From an uncultured Bacilli bacterium (GTDB lineage: Bacteria; Bacillota_I; Bacilli_A; RF39; UBA660), in NCBI GenBank assembly GCA_934098375.1, contig CAKOOC010000003.1, positions 21,524 to 85,523 on the forward strand: a stretch of 64,000 nucleotides of DNA. Direction: 5' to 3'. Made by a program: the position numbers and the translations under genes. The number at the start of each line of letters is the position of its first letter. Position 1 is the first letter of the stretch. Positions 1-8,129 of the stretch are shown in pieces. The notes under the pieces are model-generated. The model did no database searches, was not told where the DNA came from, and was given only the letters and a program-made list of their open reading frames with translations.

Positions 1-703
1 TCACTTTATAATAGGTATAAAAACCAAAAATAAATATTGCCACTAAAAGAGTCCCAATTAAGAAAATTGTTAATATATTACTTTCTTTTTCATCTAGTAT
101 AGTATTATTAGAAACAACCGATTTATCTATTTGAATAGCTATTTCTTTAGTCTTATAATTATTCTTATTAATAAACCAAGTATAAGTATTTTCTTTTATT
201 TCATCTGCATTATTACTTACAACCTTATAATTAGTAATTATATTAATTACCATATTATCTAAATATGGATAATTATCAAATAATGTACATCCTTTATTAG
301 TATTAGAATTAATAACTATTTTATTATTATTTACTTCTATACTTTTGAAACTATATTCTAATAATAATGGTGAGTTTTTATAATCATAAAAAGCAAACGA
401 ATTATTTAATTTAAAACCATATTTCCCATTTTTATCAATTAGTGATTTATCATAATAAGTATAACCCTCTATTTTTTTATTTACTTCAGGATATCCTGGC
501 GTATTTATGTCACTTGCAACATTTTGATTATAATACACATTTATCAGTTTTTCATATGTCATCCCATCACTATATGTTTCACTTTTAGCATTTTCTATAA
601 TTAATTCATCGCTTATAGTGTTATTTTCAATTGTTATATTGTAAGTAGCACTACAGCCGGTTAATAAAAATATTAAAGTTAGTAACACGCCTATTTTTCT
701 CAT
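1..703 (-). CDS. Membrane-anchored lipoprotein, 3' end beyond the window
   Basis: The reading frame starts at 703 after a GGAG ribosome site and stays open to base 1 (234 codons), so the C-terminus is missing. The N-terminus is a lipoprotein signal with lipobox LLTGC (Cys17), predicting lipid attachment outside the cell. The body is Asn/Lys/Tyr-rich with no family I recognise. A hydrophobic segment near residues 208-232 looks like a second membrane anchor. The gene follows the NlpC/P60 gene by 20 bases and is probably the last visible gene of the T4SS-like operon. Function unknown. Confidence 0.75.
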   Translation of the reverse strand, partial: MRKIGVLLTLIFLLTGCSATYNITIENNTISDELIIENAKSETYSDGMTYEKLINVYYNQNVASDINTPGYPEVNKKIEGYTYYDKSLIDKNGKYGFKLNNSFAFYDYKNSPLLLEYSFKSIEVNNNKIVINSNTNKGCTLFDNYPYLDNMVINIITNYKVVSNNADEIKENTYTWFINKNNYKTKEIAIQIDKSVVSNNTILDEKESNILTIFLIGTLLVAIFIFGFYTYYKV

Positions 704-723
704 TTTATTCTTTCTCCATTTAT

Positions 724-1857
724 TTAACAATTAGTTGCAAAGTAATTACTCATACTTTTTATTTGTAATCCCGCACTATTTATTCTTGCTTGATCATATG
801 TTCCAAATATGACGCCAACATTATTACCAGCTGATTCTATTGTTAATAATGTGCCTCCATTATTTTGTAAAACTAAAACAATATGATTTACACTTACTAA
901 AATATCTCCAGCTCCAGCCTCAGCAAATGATATTGGTGAGCTAACATCCATAAAACCATTGGTAATCATGCTAACACTTTTACCTAACACCATTGTTGCC
1001 GCCCATGAAACAAAACCCGAACAGTCATATCCTACATGCGAATAACAATTAGTATCACTACATGACGTACTTGTTGGAGCTCCAATGGTCTTATCAACTC
1101 CCATATAGAAAATCCCTGAATGACCACCGCCCCAATAATAAGGCACTCTATATCCATAATTTCCTAATTCTTTTGCTAACGTACTTGCAACATTTGCCAT
1201 AGAAGTTTTAGAGCAACCATTACTGCTCGCTGCCGCCATTACTGTTTCATTAAGCTTATTGTAATTATCCATTCCAATCGCATCAACTATTGAAACAGTA
1301 AGTGGCATTAAGCCATCAGTACCTATAACTACACTGCCAACATCAATATTACTGCTATCGCTCTTACTTGGAGCTTGTTCTTTATAATTATTCACTAAAT
1401 CTAAATCTGCTCCATTATTTGAAGTAAATAAAGTCAAAAGTATTATGAAAAGTAAAAATACACCGCCACCAATGCCACATAAAATTAACTTTGTCTTTAA
1501 TGAAAAAACATTTAATTTTATATTACCTTTTTTTCCAAATAATTTTTTTAAAACATCGCCTTTTGAATTACTATTATTTTTAAAAAAATTATTTTTGTTA
1601 TTTGGCTTTTTATCATGATTATCTAATTTATTATCTTTTTGCTGCAATCCCGTATTCTTATCTTTTTCCAATAAATCATCATTTAAACCAGAATCAATGC
1701 TATTATCTACATTTTCATTTTCATCATTTGCTATCAAACTAGGATTATAATAATTTCTTTGCCACATATTATTTTGCTTACTTTTTAAATCCGTCGCTAA
1801 ATGAGCATTATTAAAAGAGGTAATATTCATTTTACCAAATCCATTTTTCAAAAACAT
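724..1857 (-). CDS. Membrane-anchored NlpC/P60-type peptidoglycan endopeptidase
   Basis: 377 residues. A charged, Asn/Lys-rich cytoplasmic part (1-120) is followed by one membrane helix (about 124-146) and an extracellular C-terminal NlpC/P60 domain. The catalytic Cys is in YDCSGFVSW (about residue 278) and the His in NHIVLV (about 322), preceded by a VPYYWGG motif typical of the family. The expected role is cleavage of peptide stems so that the secretion apparatus can cross the wall, as for VirB1/TcpG-type enzymes of Gram-positive conjugation systems. It lies at the end of the T4SS-like operon. An alternative start at Met10 is possible because AGAGG lies only two bases before Met1. Confidence 0.85.
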   Translation of the reverse strand: MFLKNGFGKMNITSFNNAHLATDLKSKQNNMWQRNYYNPSLIANDENENVDNSIDSGLNDDLLEKDKNTGLQQKDNKLDNHDKKPNNKNNFFKNNSNSKGDVLKKLFGKKGNIKLNVFSLKTKLILCGIGGGVFLLFIILLTLFTSNNGADLDLVNNYKEQAPSKSDSSNIDVGSVVIGTDGLMPLTVSIVDAIGMDNYNKLNETVMAAASSNGCSKTSMANVASTLAKELGNYGYRVPYYWGGGHSGIFYMGVDKTIGAPTSTSCSDTNCYSHVGYDCSGFVSWAATMVLGKSVSMITNGFMDVSSPISFAEAGAGDILVSVNHIVLVLQNNGGTLLTIESAGNNVGVIFGTYDQARINSAGLQIKSMSNYFATNC

Positions 1858-1870
1858 TACCTCTCTTTCT

Positions 1871-2350
1871 TTAATTTATTATAACAGAATAATCCATTAA
1901 ACTGTTTTCTATAAACTTAAATTTATTATCAGAACTATCTATAACATAATAAGTATTTTTATTATTATAAATATCATACGTATATTTAGTTACTTCGGCT
2001 CTTTCAAGCTTTAATGATTTAATACTTTTTATATATTTTTTAAAATTATCTATATTTTCAAAATTGGTATTTTTATAATCTTCATCAAGTAATTCATATG
2101 CTTTCTCGGGATAATATAACATGAAATTTACATACTCTGCTAAATACTTTTTAGCAACTTGCTCTGTATTTACATAAATAGGAATAACTTCATTAATTTT
2201 ATAATCTTTTATTACAGTACTTGAATCGTCATAAAAATAATAGTCTTCCTGCTTATCACTCTTTTTTATAATAAAAATGATAACTAATGATATTAGTATT
2301 AAAAATCCACATATAATAATTACTTTTTTACTATCATTAATATTAGTCAT
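1871..2350 (-). CDS. Membrane-anchored NTF2/VirB8-like protein, copy 1
   Basis: The start is placed at 2350 because AAAGGTGAT sits just upstream; a longer frame exists but its extra residues lie inside the upstream gene. The 159-residue product has a short cytoplasmic N-terminus, one membrane helix (about residues 9-29), and an external domain of about 110 residues. Its alternating helices and strands, including a LLDEDYK segment, resemble the NTF2-like fold of VirB8/TcpC assembly factors. It overlaps the upstream paralogue by 8 bases, so translation is probably coupled. Fold assignment is by eye only; an unrelated bitopic protein is possible. Confidence 0.55.
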   Translation of the reverse strand: MTNINDSKKVIIICGFLILISLVIIFIIKKSDKQEDYYFYDDSSTVIKDYKINEVIPIYVNTEQVAKKYLAEYVNFMLYYPEKAYELLDEDYKNTNFENIDNFKKYIKSIKSLKLERAEVTKYTYDIYNNKNTYYVIDSSDNKFKFIENSLMDYSVIIN

Positions 2351-2837
2351 TTGTATCACCTTTAAATATTTTTCCATCATAAGGAGTAATATCAAAAATA
2401 TTCTTTTCACTTATATTAATTATTACATAATAATTATCCATAATATTTAAACTATCAATAGTTTCTTCCATTAAGTAACCATATACATAATATTTAGTAT
2501 TATCTTTATAAATTTTTTTGGCTTGAAATGTTGTTTTTCCATTTAGTTTAGGAATATAATTATATACATTTTCTTTATTAACCCCATGATCATTAATATA
2601 TTCATCATTTAGTAAAGTCAATATGTTGTCAGTCTCTTTCTTATATATTACATTAATAAATTTATTTACGCAATTTTCAATTGTAAAGAAATTAGAAGGA
2701 TTATTGACAACAACATTTTTATTACTAGTATCATTATCTAATTTTGTCGTTTTATTAATTACTAAAATTAAAACAATCGCTAAAACACTTATAATACCAA
2801 TATAAATATAATTCTTATTTTCTATTATTTTTTCCAT
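2343..2837 (-). CDS. Membrane-anchored NTF2/VirB8-like protein, copy 2
   Basis: 164 residues, start supported by AGAGGG seven bases upstream. It has the same layout as its downstream neighbour: a short basic N-terminus, one membrane helix (about 10-28), a linker, then an external domain of about 115 residues. Both contain a LLNDEY/LLDEDY motif and a Y-rich strand region, so they look like a tandem duplication. In Gram-positive type IV systems, proteins of this topology (TcpC, VirB8) scaffold the inner-membrane channel. Position between the wall-hydrolase gene and the NlpC gene fits that role, but homology is not proven. Confidence 0.55.
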   Translation of the reverse strand: MEKIIENKNYIYIGIISVLAIVLILVINKTTKLDNDTSNKNVVVNNPSNFFTIENCVNKFINVIYKKETDNILTLLNDEYINDHGVNKENVYNYIPKLNGKTTFQAKKIYKDNTKYYVYGYLMEETIDSLNIMDNYYVIINISEKNIFDITPYDGKIFKGDTND

Positions 2838-2849
2838 CCTTAAGCCCTC

Positions 2850-5024
2850 TTATGAATAAGTTCCATCATAGATACCATGAACAAATAATTGACACTCTTT
2901 TTGTCTTCTTTTTGTAAGTGCTGATGCGTAAGCTTTATTAATTGATTTACTTACCCACCAATTAGAACATAAGGCATCACTTGAACCATATAAATTATAA
3001 GCTTCTACAAAACCATTAATATTTCCCGCATTGTAATCTAAAATAGTTAAAGCATCAATTTGCTGTTGATTTAAATTTAAACCAGCACTAGCTAAAACAC
3101 TTTTTACAGCTGTCATATCCTCATCAAGAATCATCATATGTACCTGATCAACAATACTTACAGGTATAGTCGTTCCACAATATTTATCATAAGGTGACGT
3201 TATATTAAATCCTAGATTATTAAATTTCTGATAATGATATGTTAATGTTACACCAATACCAACAGTAGGAACATCATTTGCATTGCAATAAACTTGATAA
3301 CTATCACCAATAATATTACCAGTTCCTTCTAAGCCCAGTAGCATTTGTAATAAATCTCCTCCAGCTGACGTGCTTCTGGGATTATCTAAACTTATAAAAT
3401 CATTAGGATTTACGACACTAGATTTACCACTACCATTTCTTACTTCAAAATATAAAGATGTAACATTTGTTTTTCCACTAGCACCCATTTTACCAATAAC
3501 CTGTCCTTGACTAACTGAATCGCCTACATTTACGGTTATTGTTCCTTCATGTAAATGTCCATATAAAGTTGTATTACCATCAGCATGAATTATTGTAACA
3601 TAATTTCCATACCCACTACCACAATCTTTATCATCATTACTCTTACATTCATTATAAACTTCAGAAACTGTTCCAGTACTTACGGCAATTATATTTGTCA
3701 TTCCAAGAGTCGCATTAGCAGTTATCTCAATTCCATAATTCTTATTATATTCATTTAAAACATCATCACGGCTTGTACCATAATCACGGTAAATTCTAGA
3801 TGATTCTGGATCACCAGACGCAAAAATTTTACCATCTTCTTCCGTTGTTTCAACACTTCCGATTGGCCACCAATATTTTAAACTACCAGCCTCATTATAA
3901 GAAGCATACGTTCCGCCATTAATTTCATATCCATTATAATTATGTAAAATATTTATAATTTGTTCAACTATTTTTGCTCTTACTTTCTTTAAATCTTCCT
4001 CGTATTGAGAAGCTAAGGATGAATCATTTTGGATTGCTTTATTAAATTCTTCCATAGAATTATAACCAGATTTTTCAAGTATACTTACATAATATTCTTG
4101 TAAATGAGGTTTTTTATCAAAATAATCCCCATTTTTTAAAAAGTCCCAATAGTAATTTTCATCCACAGATTGAGTACGTTCGACATTATATTTTGCATCA
4201 GTATTAAAACCAGCACTAGCCGCCTCAGCATCACAATCTTTTTGTCCACTGCTTTTTATTCCAAAAAAACTGCCAAGATTAGTCGCAAATTTATCCCAAG
4301 CACCAACTAATCCAGTTGAAATAGTAGCAGCACATACTTGATGATTTAAAATACCGTTTGTTGGTTCACCAACATCACAAATTAAAACTTCTTCTTGTTT
4401 TGTTGAAGTAGTACCATCATTATTAGTGATTACCAAATTTCTCGTTTCATATGTACCTTCTTTATAACCGATACACATAGATTTATAACCAATCATAGAT
4501 TTAACTAACAATTTTAAAGTATCCGTTTCGTTCGCAAAATAATCAAGTACAGATTGATTATCAGGATCATCATTATCAGGATCATATGAATCTATATTCT
4601 CATTACCATCATAATTATATGCTCCCTTATTAGTATTATTTTTATTTTGATAAACTGTTCCATCATCATTAAACATATCCAAAGATAAATTAAAATAAGT
4701 CGTTGCAATAATTATTAAATCAGTATTGGAATTAAATTTAACACCCTTTTTTTCATATTTAGCAAGTATTTTATATAATCTAGTATAAAATTGTCTTTGT
4801 CCTTCCAAAATTTGCTCAGTACAATCATCACTATCAGAAGAATCACTACATTTATTTGTCCAATAACCTTTATTAAATTTTGCAAATTCATCAAAATCAA
4901 AATCACTATATTTAAAATTATTAGCTTTTACATTTAAATTTATGCTAAAAAAAGTTATCAAAAAAACTGATATAATAAATACCATTTTTTTTGATAACTT
5001 AAAATTATTTACAAATTTTAGCAT
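2850..5024 (-). CDS. Secreted cell-wall protein: degenerate M23 domain plus GH24 lysozyme-like domain
   Basis: 724 residues with an N-terminal signal/anchor (residues 13-34) and an AGAGGTGG ribosome site. Residues about 425-530 match the M23 (LytM) peptidase fold and keep the GHLH motif (about 490). The HxxxD motif reads NxxxE, and the usual HLHFE reads SLYFE, so the zinc ligands appear lost. Residues about 560-724 resemble T4-type GH24 lysozymes: a LEG glutamate, TVGIG, a DALTILDYNAG segment and the terminal RRQKECQLF signature. The Asp of the catalytic set seems replaced by Asn. Two-domain wall enzymes of this kind are typical VirB1-like partners of Gram-positive T4SS. Confidence 0.8.
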   Translation of the reverse strand: MLKFVNNFKLSKKMVFIISVFLITFFSINLNVKANNFKYSDFDFDEFAKFNKGYWTNKCSDSSDSDDCTEQILEGQRQFYTRLYKILAKYEKKGVKFNSNTDLIIIATTYFNLSLDMFNDDGTVYQNKNNTNKGAYNYDGNENIDSYDPDNDDPDNQSVLDYFANETDTLKLLVKSMIGYKSMCIGYKEGTYETRNLVITNNDGTTSTKQEEVLICDVGEPTNGILNHQVCAATISTGLVGAWDKFATNLGSFFGIKSSGQKDCDAEAASAGFNTDAKYNVERTQSVDENYYWDFLKNGDYFDKKPHLQEYYVSILEKSGYNSMEEFNKAIQNDSSLASQYEEDLKKVRAKIVEQIINILHNYNGYEINGGTYASYNEAGSLKYWWPIGSVETTEEDGKIFASGDPESSRIYRDYGTSRDDVLNEYNKNYGIEITANATLGMTNIIAVSTGTVSEVYNECKSNDDKDCGSGYGNYVTIIHADGNTTLYGHLHEGTITVNVGDSVSQGQVIGKMGASGKTNVTSLYFEVRNGSGKSSVVNPNDFISLDNPRSTSAGGDLLQMLLGLEGTGNIIGDSYQVYCNANDVPTVGIGVTLTYHYQKFNNLGFNITSPYDKYCGTTIPVSIVDQVHMMILDEDMTAVKSVLASAGLNLNQQQIDALTILDYNAGNINGFVEAYNLYGSSDALCSNWWVSKSINKAYASALTKRRQKECQLFVHGIYDGTYS

Positions 5025-5046
5025 AAACTACCACCTCTATAAATAA

Positions 5047-6843
5047 CTATAAACCGCCACCTGCACCAAACGAATCTAACTCTTCTTGAGTTACAACAAC
5101 ATTAATTCTCATTCTTCTATTTCCACATACAAATAATGCATCACCCTGGCTATATGACTTAATACTTTCTTTTTCATTATCATTTAAATCAATTAATTTA
5201 GCCAAATCCTCAACTGCTTGCTTTTTTAACCCCATTACTAAGTAATAAGAAGCATTATCAAAAATTGCTTTACCATGCATTATTACATTATCAGCCGCAA
5301 AATCTGTAGGTTGCTGTGTGATTATAATTGTTCCTGTATTATATTTACGGCTTCTTCTTTGTATTTGCGCTAAAAATTCGGCACCAAGTTCATTTCTTGC
5401 TGAAAGAAGAACATGAGCTTCATCCACATACATAACTGTATTAGTTGATTTATCTAAGCATAATCCCCACGCATATTTTAAAATGTTAAAGAATAATGCA
5501 TTTCTTATATTTTCATCACTATTCATTAATTCTTTAATGTTAAATACAATAAATTCACTATCTGTTTGAAGAGTTGTATGACCATTAAAATAATACCTTA
5601 ATTCTTTTACAAAAGGTCTTACTCTAAGTTCTAATCTTTCCATTACATCTTTTTCTCTAGTAGCTTCTGGCATTGATAATAATTTACCTTTAATCGTTGC
5701 ATAAACATCATCAAATGTAGGATAATCCTTACTAGTTAAATGACTAAAATCACTCTCAAAACTAATTCCAAATCTTTTATAAGTATCTTGTACAACTTCA
5801 CTAAACATAGCAAGTACATCATCTTCAATGGCTGGATAATAATATTTCATAAAAGCCTTTAAAGATTGAAGAGTTCTTGTTAAAACGGTATAACCTAAAC
5901 CATCTGCTAACTCATCTTCATCAGCATCATATACAACTTCTAAAGGATTTATAATCCCATATTCTCCACCTTTACCAAGATCAATAAAATCTCCACCAAA
6001 GTTTTTAGTCATTTCTTCTAATTCGCCTTCAGGATCTATAGCAATAATTTTACAGCCATTTCTAATATGAGTTCTAAGCATTAGTTTTGCCGCTGTACTT
6101 TTACCAGAACCAGAAGAACCTAAAATAATTAAGTTAGCATTATTTCTGTTATGTTCTTTTTTTATTTGATATAAAAATTGGTTAAAAAGCACTACCCCGC
6201 CAGAAAAGTCAACACCAAGTAAAGTTGCTGAACCAGGATCTTTAATACTATCAAAGATAAATGGATACATAGCCGCAATTGTTGGACTAGGTATTGGAAT
6301 ACCAACTCTATCTTCTATGTCTTGTTTAGGGAAAATTGGAAGCATTGATTTTAAAACCTTTTCTTGTTCAAACATCATCGGAATGCCTCTCATTCCCATT
6401 GCATCTAAGAAGTTTCTAAGTTGCATTTTTTTATTATTTAGTTCTTCCTGTGTATCAGCTAAAATCATTAAATGCATTTGAAAATCAAAAATTCGAGATT
6501 GCGTTGCAGCAAGCATTTGAACAAAAGACTCTAATGATTCATAATCTTGTCTTATTCTTTCTTGTATAGTACGGTCATTTTCCTTTTGATATCTAGCTTT
6601 TAAATCAGCTATTTCTTTATTAATCATTCTACTCATTGTTGAAAACTCGATAGGAATATGTTTAACAACAACTTTTACTCCAGGAATTTGCGTAATATTA
6701 GATAAAAAACCAGGGCCAATAACTTTAGGGTAACTAATAACTGTTAAAATCGTGGCATACTTATCACTTACAAAAAACTCATTTATACTCTTACTAAAGT
6801 CAATTCCTTTAGGAGCAATTTCACTTTTAAATATATTAGACAT
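5047..6843 (-). CDS. VirB4-family T4SS ATPase, C-terminal (motor) part
   Basis: 598 residues containing the motor domain of VirB4/TraC-type ATPases: Walker A GSSGSGKS (about residue 245), Walker B VMYVDEAH (about 470), and the IITQQP sensor region. VirB4 energises assembly and substrate passage at the cytoplasmic face of type IV channels. The usual N-terminal CagE/TrbE-like domain is carried by the separate gene just upstream; the two reading frames overlap by 8 bases (ATG within the upstream stop), and GGTGAT precedes this start. The product is therefore a split VirB4 rather than a truncated one. Confidence 0.93.
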   Translation of the reverse strand: MSNIFKSEIAPKGIDFSKSINEFFVSDKYATILTVISYPKVIGPGFLSNITQIPGVKVVVKHIPIEFSTMSRMINKEIADLKARYQKENDRTIQERIRQDYESLESFVQMLAATQSRIFDFQMHLMILADTQEELNNKKMQLRNFLDAMGMRGIPMMFEQEKVLKSMLPIFPKQDIEDRVGIPIPSPTIAAMYPFIFDSIKDPGSATLLGVDFSGGVVLFNQFLYQIKKEHNRNNANLIILGSSGSGKSTAAKLMLRTHIRNGCKIIAIDPEGELEEMTKNFGGDFIDLGKGGEYGIINPLEVVYDADEDELADGLGYTVLTRTLQSLKAFMKYYYPAIEDDVLAMFSEVVQDTYKRFGISFESDFSHLTSKDYPTFDDVYATIKGKLLSMPEATREKDVMERLELRVRPFVKELRYYFNGHTTLQTDSEFIVFNIKELMNSDENIRNALFFNILKYAWGLCLDKSTNTVMYVDEAHVLLSARNELGAEFLAQIQRRSRKYNTGTIIITQQPTDFAADNVIMHGKAIFDNASYYLVMGLKKQAVEDLAKLIDLNDNEKESIKSYSQGDALFVCGNRRMRINVVVTQEELDSFGAGGGL

Positions 6844-7393
6844 TAGTCATCACCGTCCCATATTCATTTTTTGCTCCCCCATTTAAGAAGTTCTGCAATA
6901 AAAACTTCAAATCTTCATCACTAGTCTGTCTTGATATCATCCCAATTGATGCTAAATTACTAATTAAAGTTTGAATTCTTTTTTGAACAACCTCTAATTT
7001 TTTATCTCTAAATAGAATAAAATATTCCGTATCAACAACGTTAATAGCGCTACTTTGAAACATTTCTGCTTTAGACATATCCTGACCTATAATTTTTCTA
7101 ATTGTCTGTGATGGTGCATTATCAAATTGAAGTTGTAAATTGGAAATATATAAGTTTATATCAACTGGTCTATCAGCAACTATTAACCAAAATTCGTAAT
7201 TAATAGTATTATAAAAGTTTCTAAAATTAAATATAATATTATTTTGCGTCTGATAATCTAAAATAAAGATATTCTTAGGCTCAATCTTAATTCCTGTAAC
7301 ATAATAATTATTATCAAGAATTATCATTCCATTTTGTATAGTTTTTACTGGTATCCAATCTTCAGTATATTTACTTTGATTGATCTTTGCCAT
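6836..7393 (-). CDS. VirB4 N-terminal-domain protein (split VirB4)
   Basis: 185 residues with an opening like that of Gram-positive VirB4 proteins (DWIPVKTIQNG followed by a YYVTGIKIEP strand), then alpha/beta segments without a nucleotide-binding motif. It matches in order and content the N-terminal domain missing from the adjacent ATPase gene, with which it overlaps by 8 bases. Both genes have their own ribosome sites, so this appears to be a stable two-subunit arrangement instead of a recent nonsense mutation. No membrane segment is seen; it probably binds the ATPase or PrgI at the membrane. Confidence 0.75.
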   Translation of the reverse strand: MAKINQSKYTEDWIPVKTIQNGMIILDNNYYVTGIKIEPKNIFILDYQTQNNIIFNFRNFYNTINYEFWLIVADRPVDINLYISNLQLQFDNAPSQTIRKIIGQDMSKAEMFQSSAINVVDTEYFILFRDKKLEVVQKRIQTLISNLASIGMISRQTSDEDLKFLLQNFLNGGAKNEYGTVMTNV

Positions 7394-7694
7394 AATTAAT
7401 GCACCATCCTTTCCAATAGTATGTTCTTCTATTTGTATAATATCTATAAATATTTGTAAGCATTGTTACAACATTATGCTGATTAGGTATCGGTAAAACC
7501 AAAAAGGTACTTATAAGAGCCGGTAACAAGACAATTAACGCACCCTTTAAAGTTTCAACGGATATTGAAAACATAAATATTAGTGTTATCAATAAACCAG
7601 TTCCAAATATTACTAAATCTAACTTTGTAAAAAAACCTAATATCAGCATTGACTTTTTGGAATTTGCTGGTATCAAAAAATTATTATTACCCAC
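7371..7694 (-). CDS. PrgI-family T4SS membrane protein
   Basis: 107 residues with two adjacent membrane helices (about 27-43 and 47-66) and the C-terminal IYRYYTNRRTYYWKGW region typical of PrgI (VirB3-like) proteins encoded directly before VirB4 in Gram-positive conjugation systems. It overlaps the VirB4 N-domain gene by 23 bases, which suggests translational coupling. The likely role is to recruit VirB4 to the membrane channel. Confidence 0.85.
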   Translation of the reverse strand: MGNNNFLIPANSKKSMLILGFFTKLDLVIFGTGLLITLIFMFSISVETLKGALIVLLPALISTFLVLPIPNQHNVVTMLTNIYRYYTNRRTYYWKGWCINYGKDQSK

Positions 7695-7709
7695 TTTTCA
7701 TCTTCTCCT

Positions 7710-8129
7710 TTATTTCATTTCAAAAATTTCTAACTTCTGAAGTTGATCACTACATTTTTTGTAGTTTAAATAATAATCTAAACCAGAAAGAAATTGTGAA
7801 ATGCTTTGTGGAACTTGTAGTCCTAGTTTATTAGAAGTCATATAATTTTGAATTAAGGATTTATTAAGTTCCATCATTGTATCTTTTATAATTTCTGGAA
7901 ATTTAGTTTTCAGTTCGTCAACTAGTCTTCCAATAAGCATCTCATATTCAGCATCAATTCTATCTAACATCATTATTTCTTGTGCATCTGGCAAATTCAT
8001 TTGAAAAACACGAGCTTGCTTAACTTTTTTTGCAGTTTCAATATCTTCAATTTTACTCATTTCAATAGTATTGTACATTAGTAAAAATCTTACAACATAA
8101 TCTTCACAAAAATCTTTTTCACTCATCAT
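7710..8129 (-). CDS. Cytoplasmic protein of the T4SS-like operon, unknown function
   Basis: 139 residues, no signal or membrane helix. The sequence is helical and acidic, with an N-terminal MSEKDFCEDYVVRF segment and a C-terminal helix KKCSDQLQKLEIFEMK. The start (ATG or the adjacent second ATG) overlaps the TGA stop of the VirB6-like gene as ATGA, indicating coupled translation and stoichiometry with the channel protein. I do not recognise the family. Position between VirB6 and PrgI makes a cytoplasmic assembly factor or chaperone plausible. Confidence 0.7.
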   Translation of the reverse strand: MMSEKDFCEDYVVRFLLMYNTIEMSKIEDIETAKKVKQARVFQMNLPDAQEIMMLDRIDAEYEMLIGRLVDELKTKFPEIIKDTMMELNKSLIQNYMTSNKLGLQVPQSISQFLSGLDYYLNYKKCSDQLQKLEIFEMK

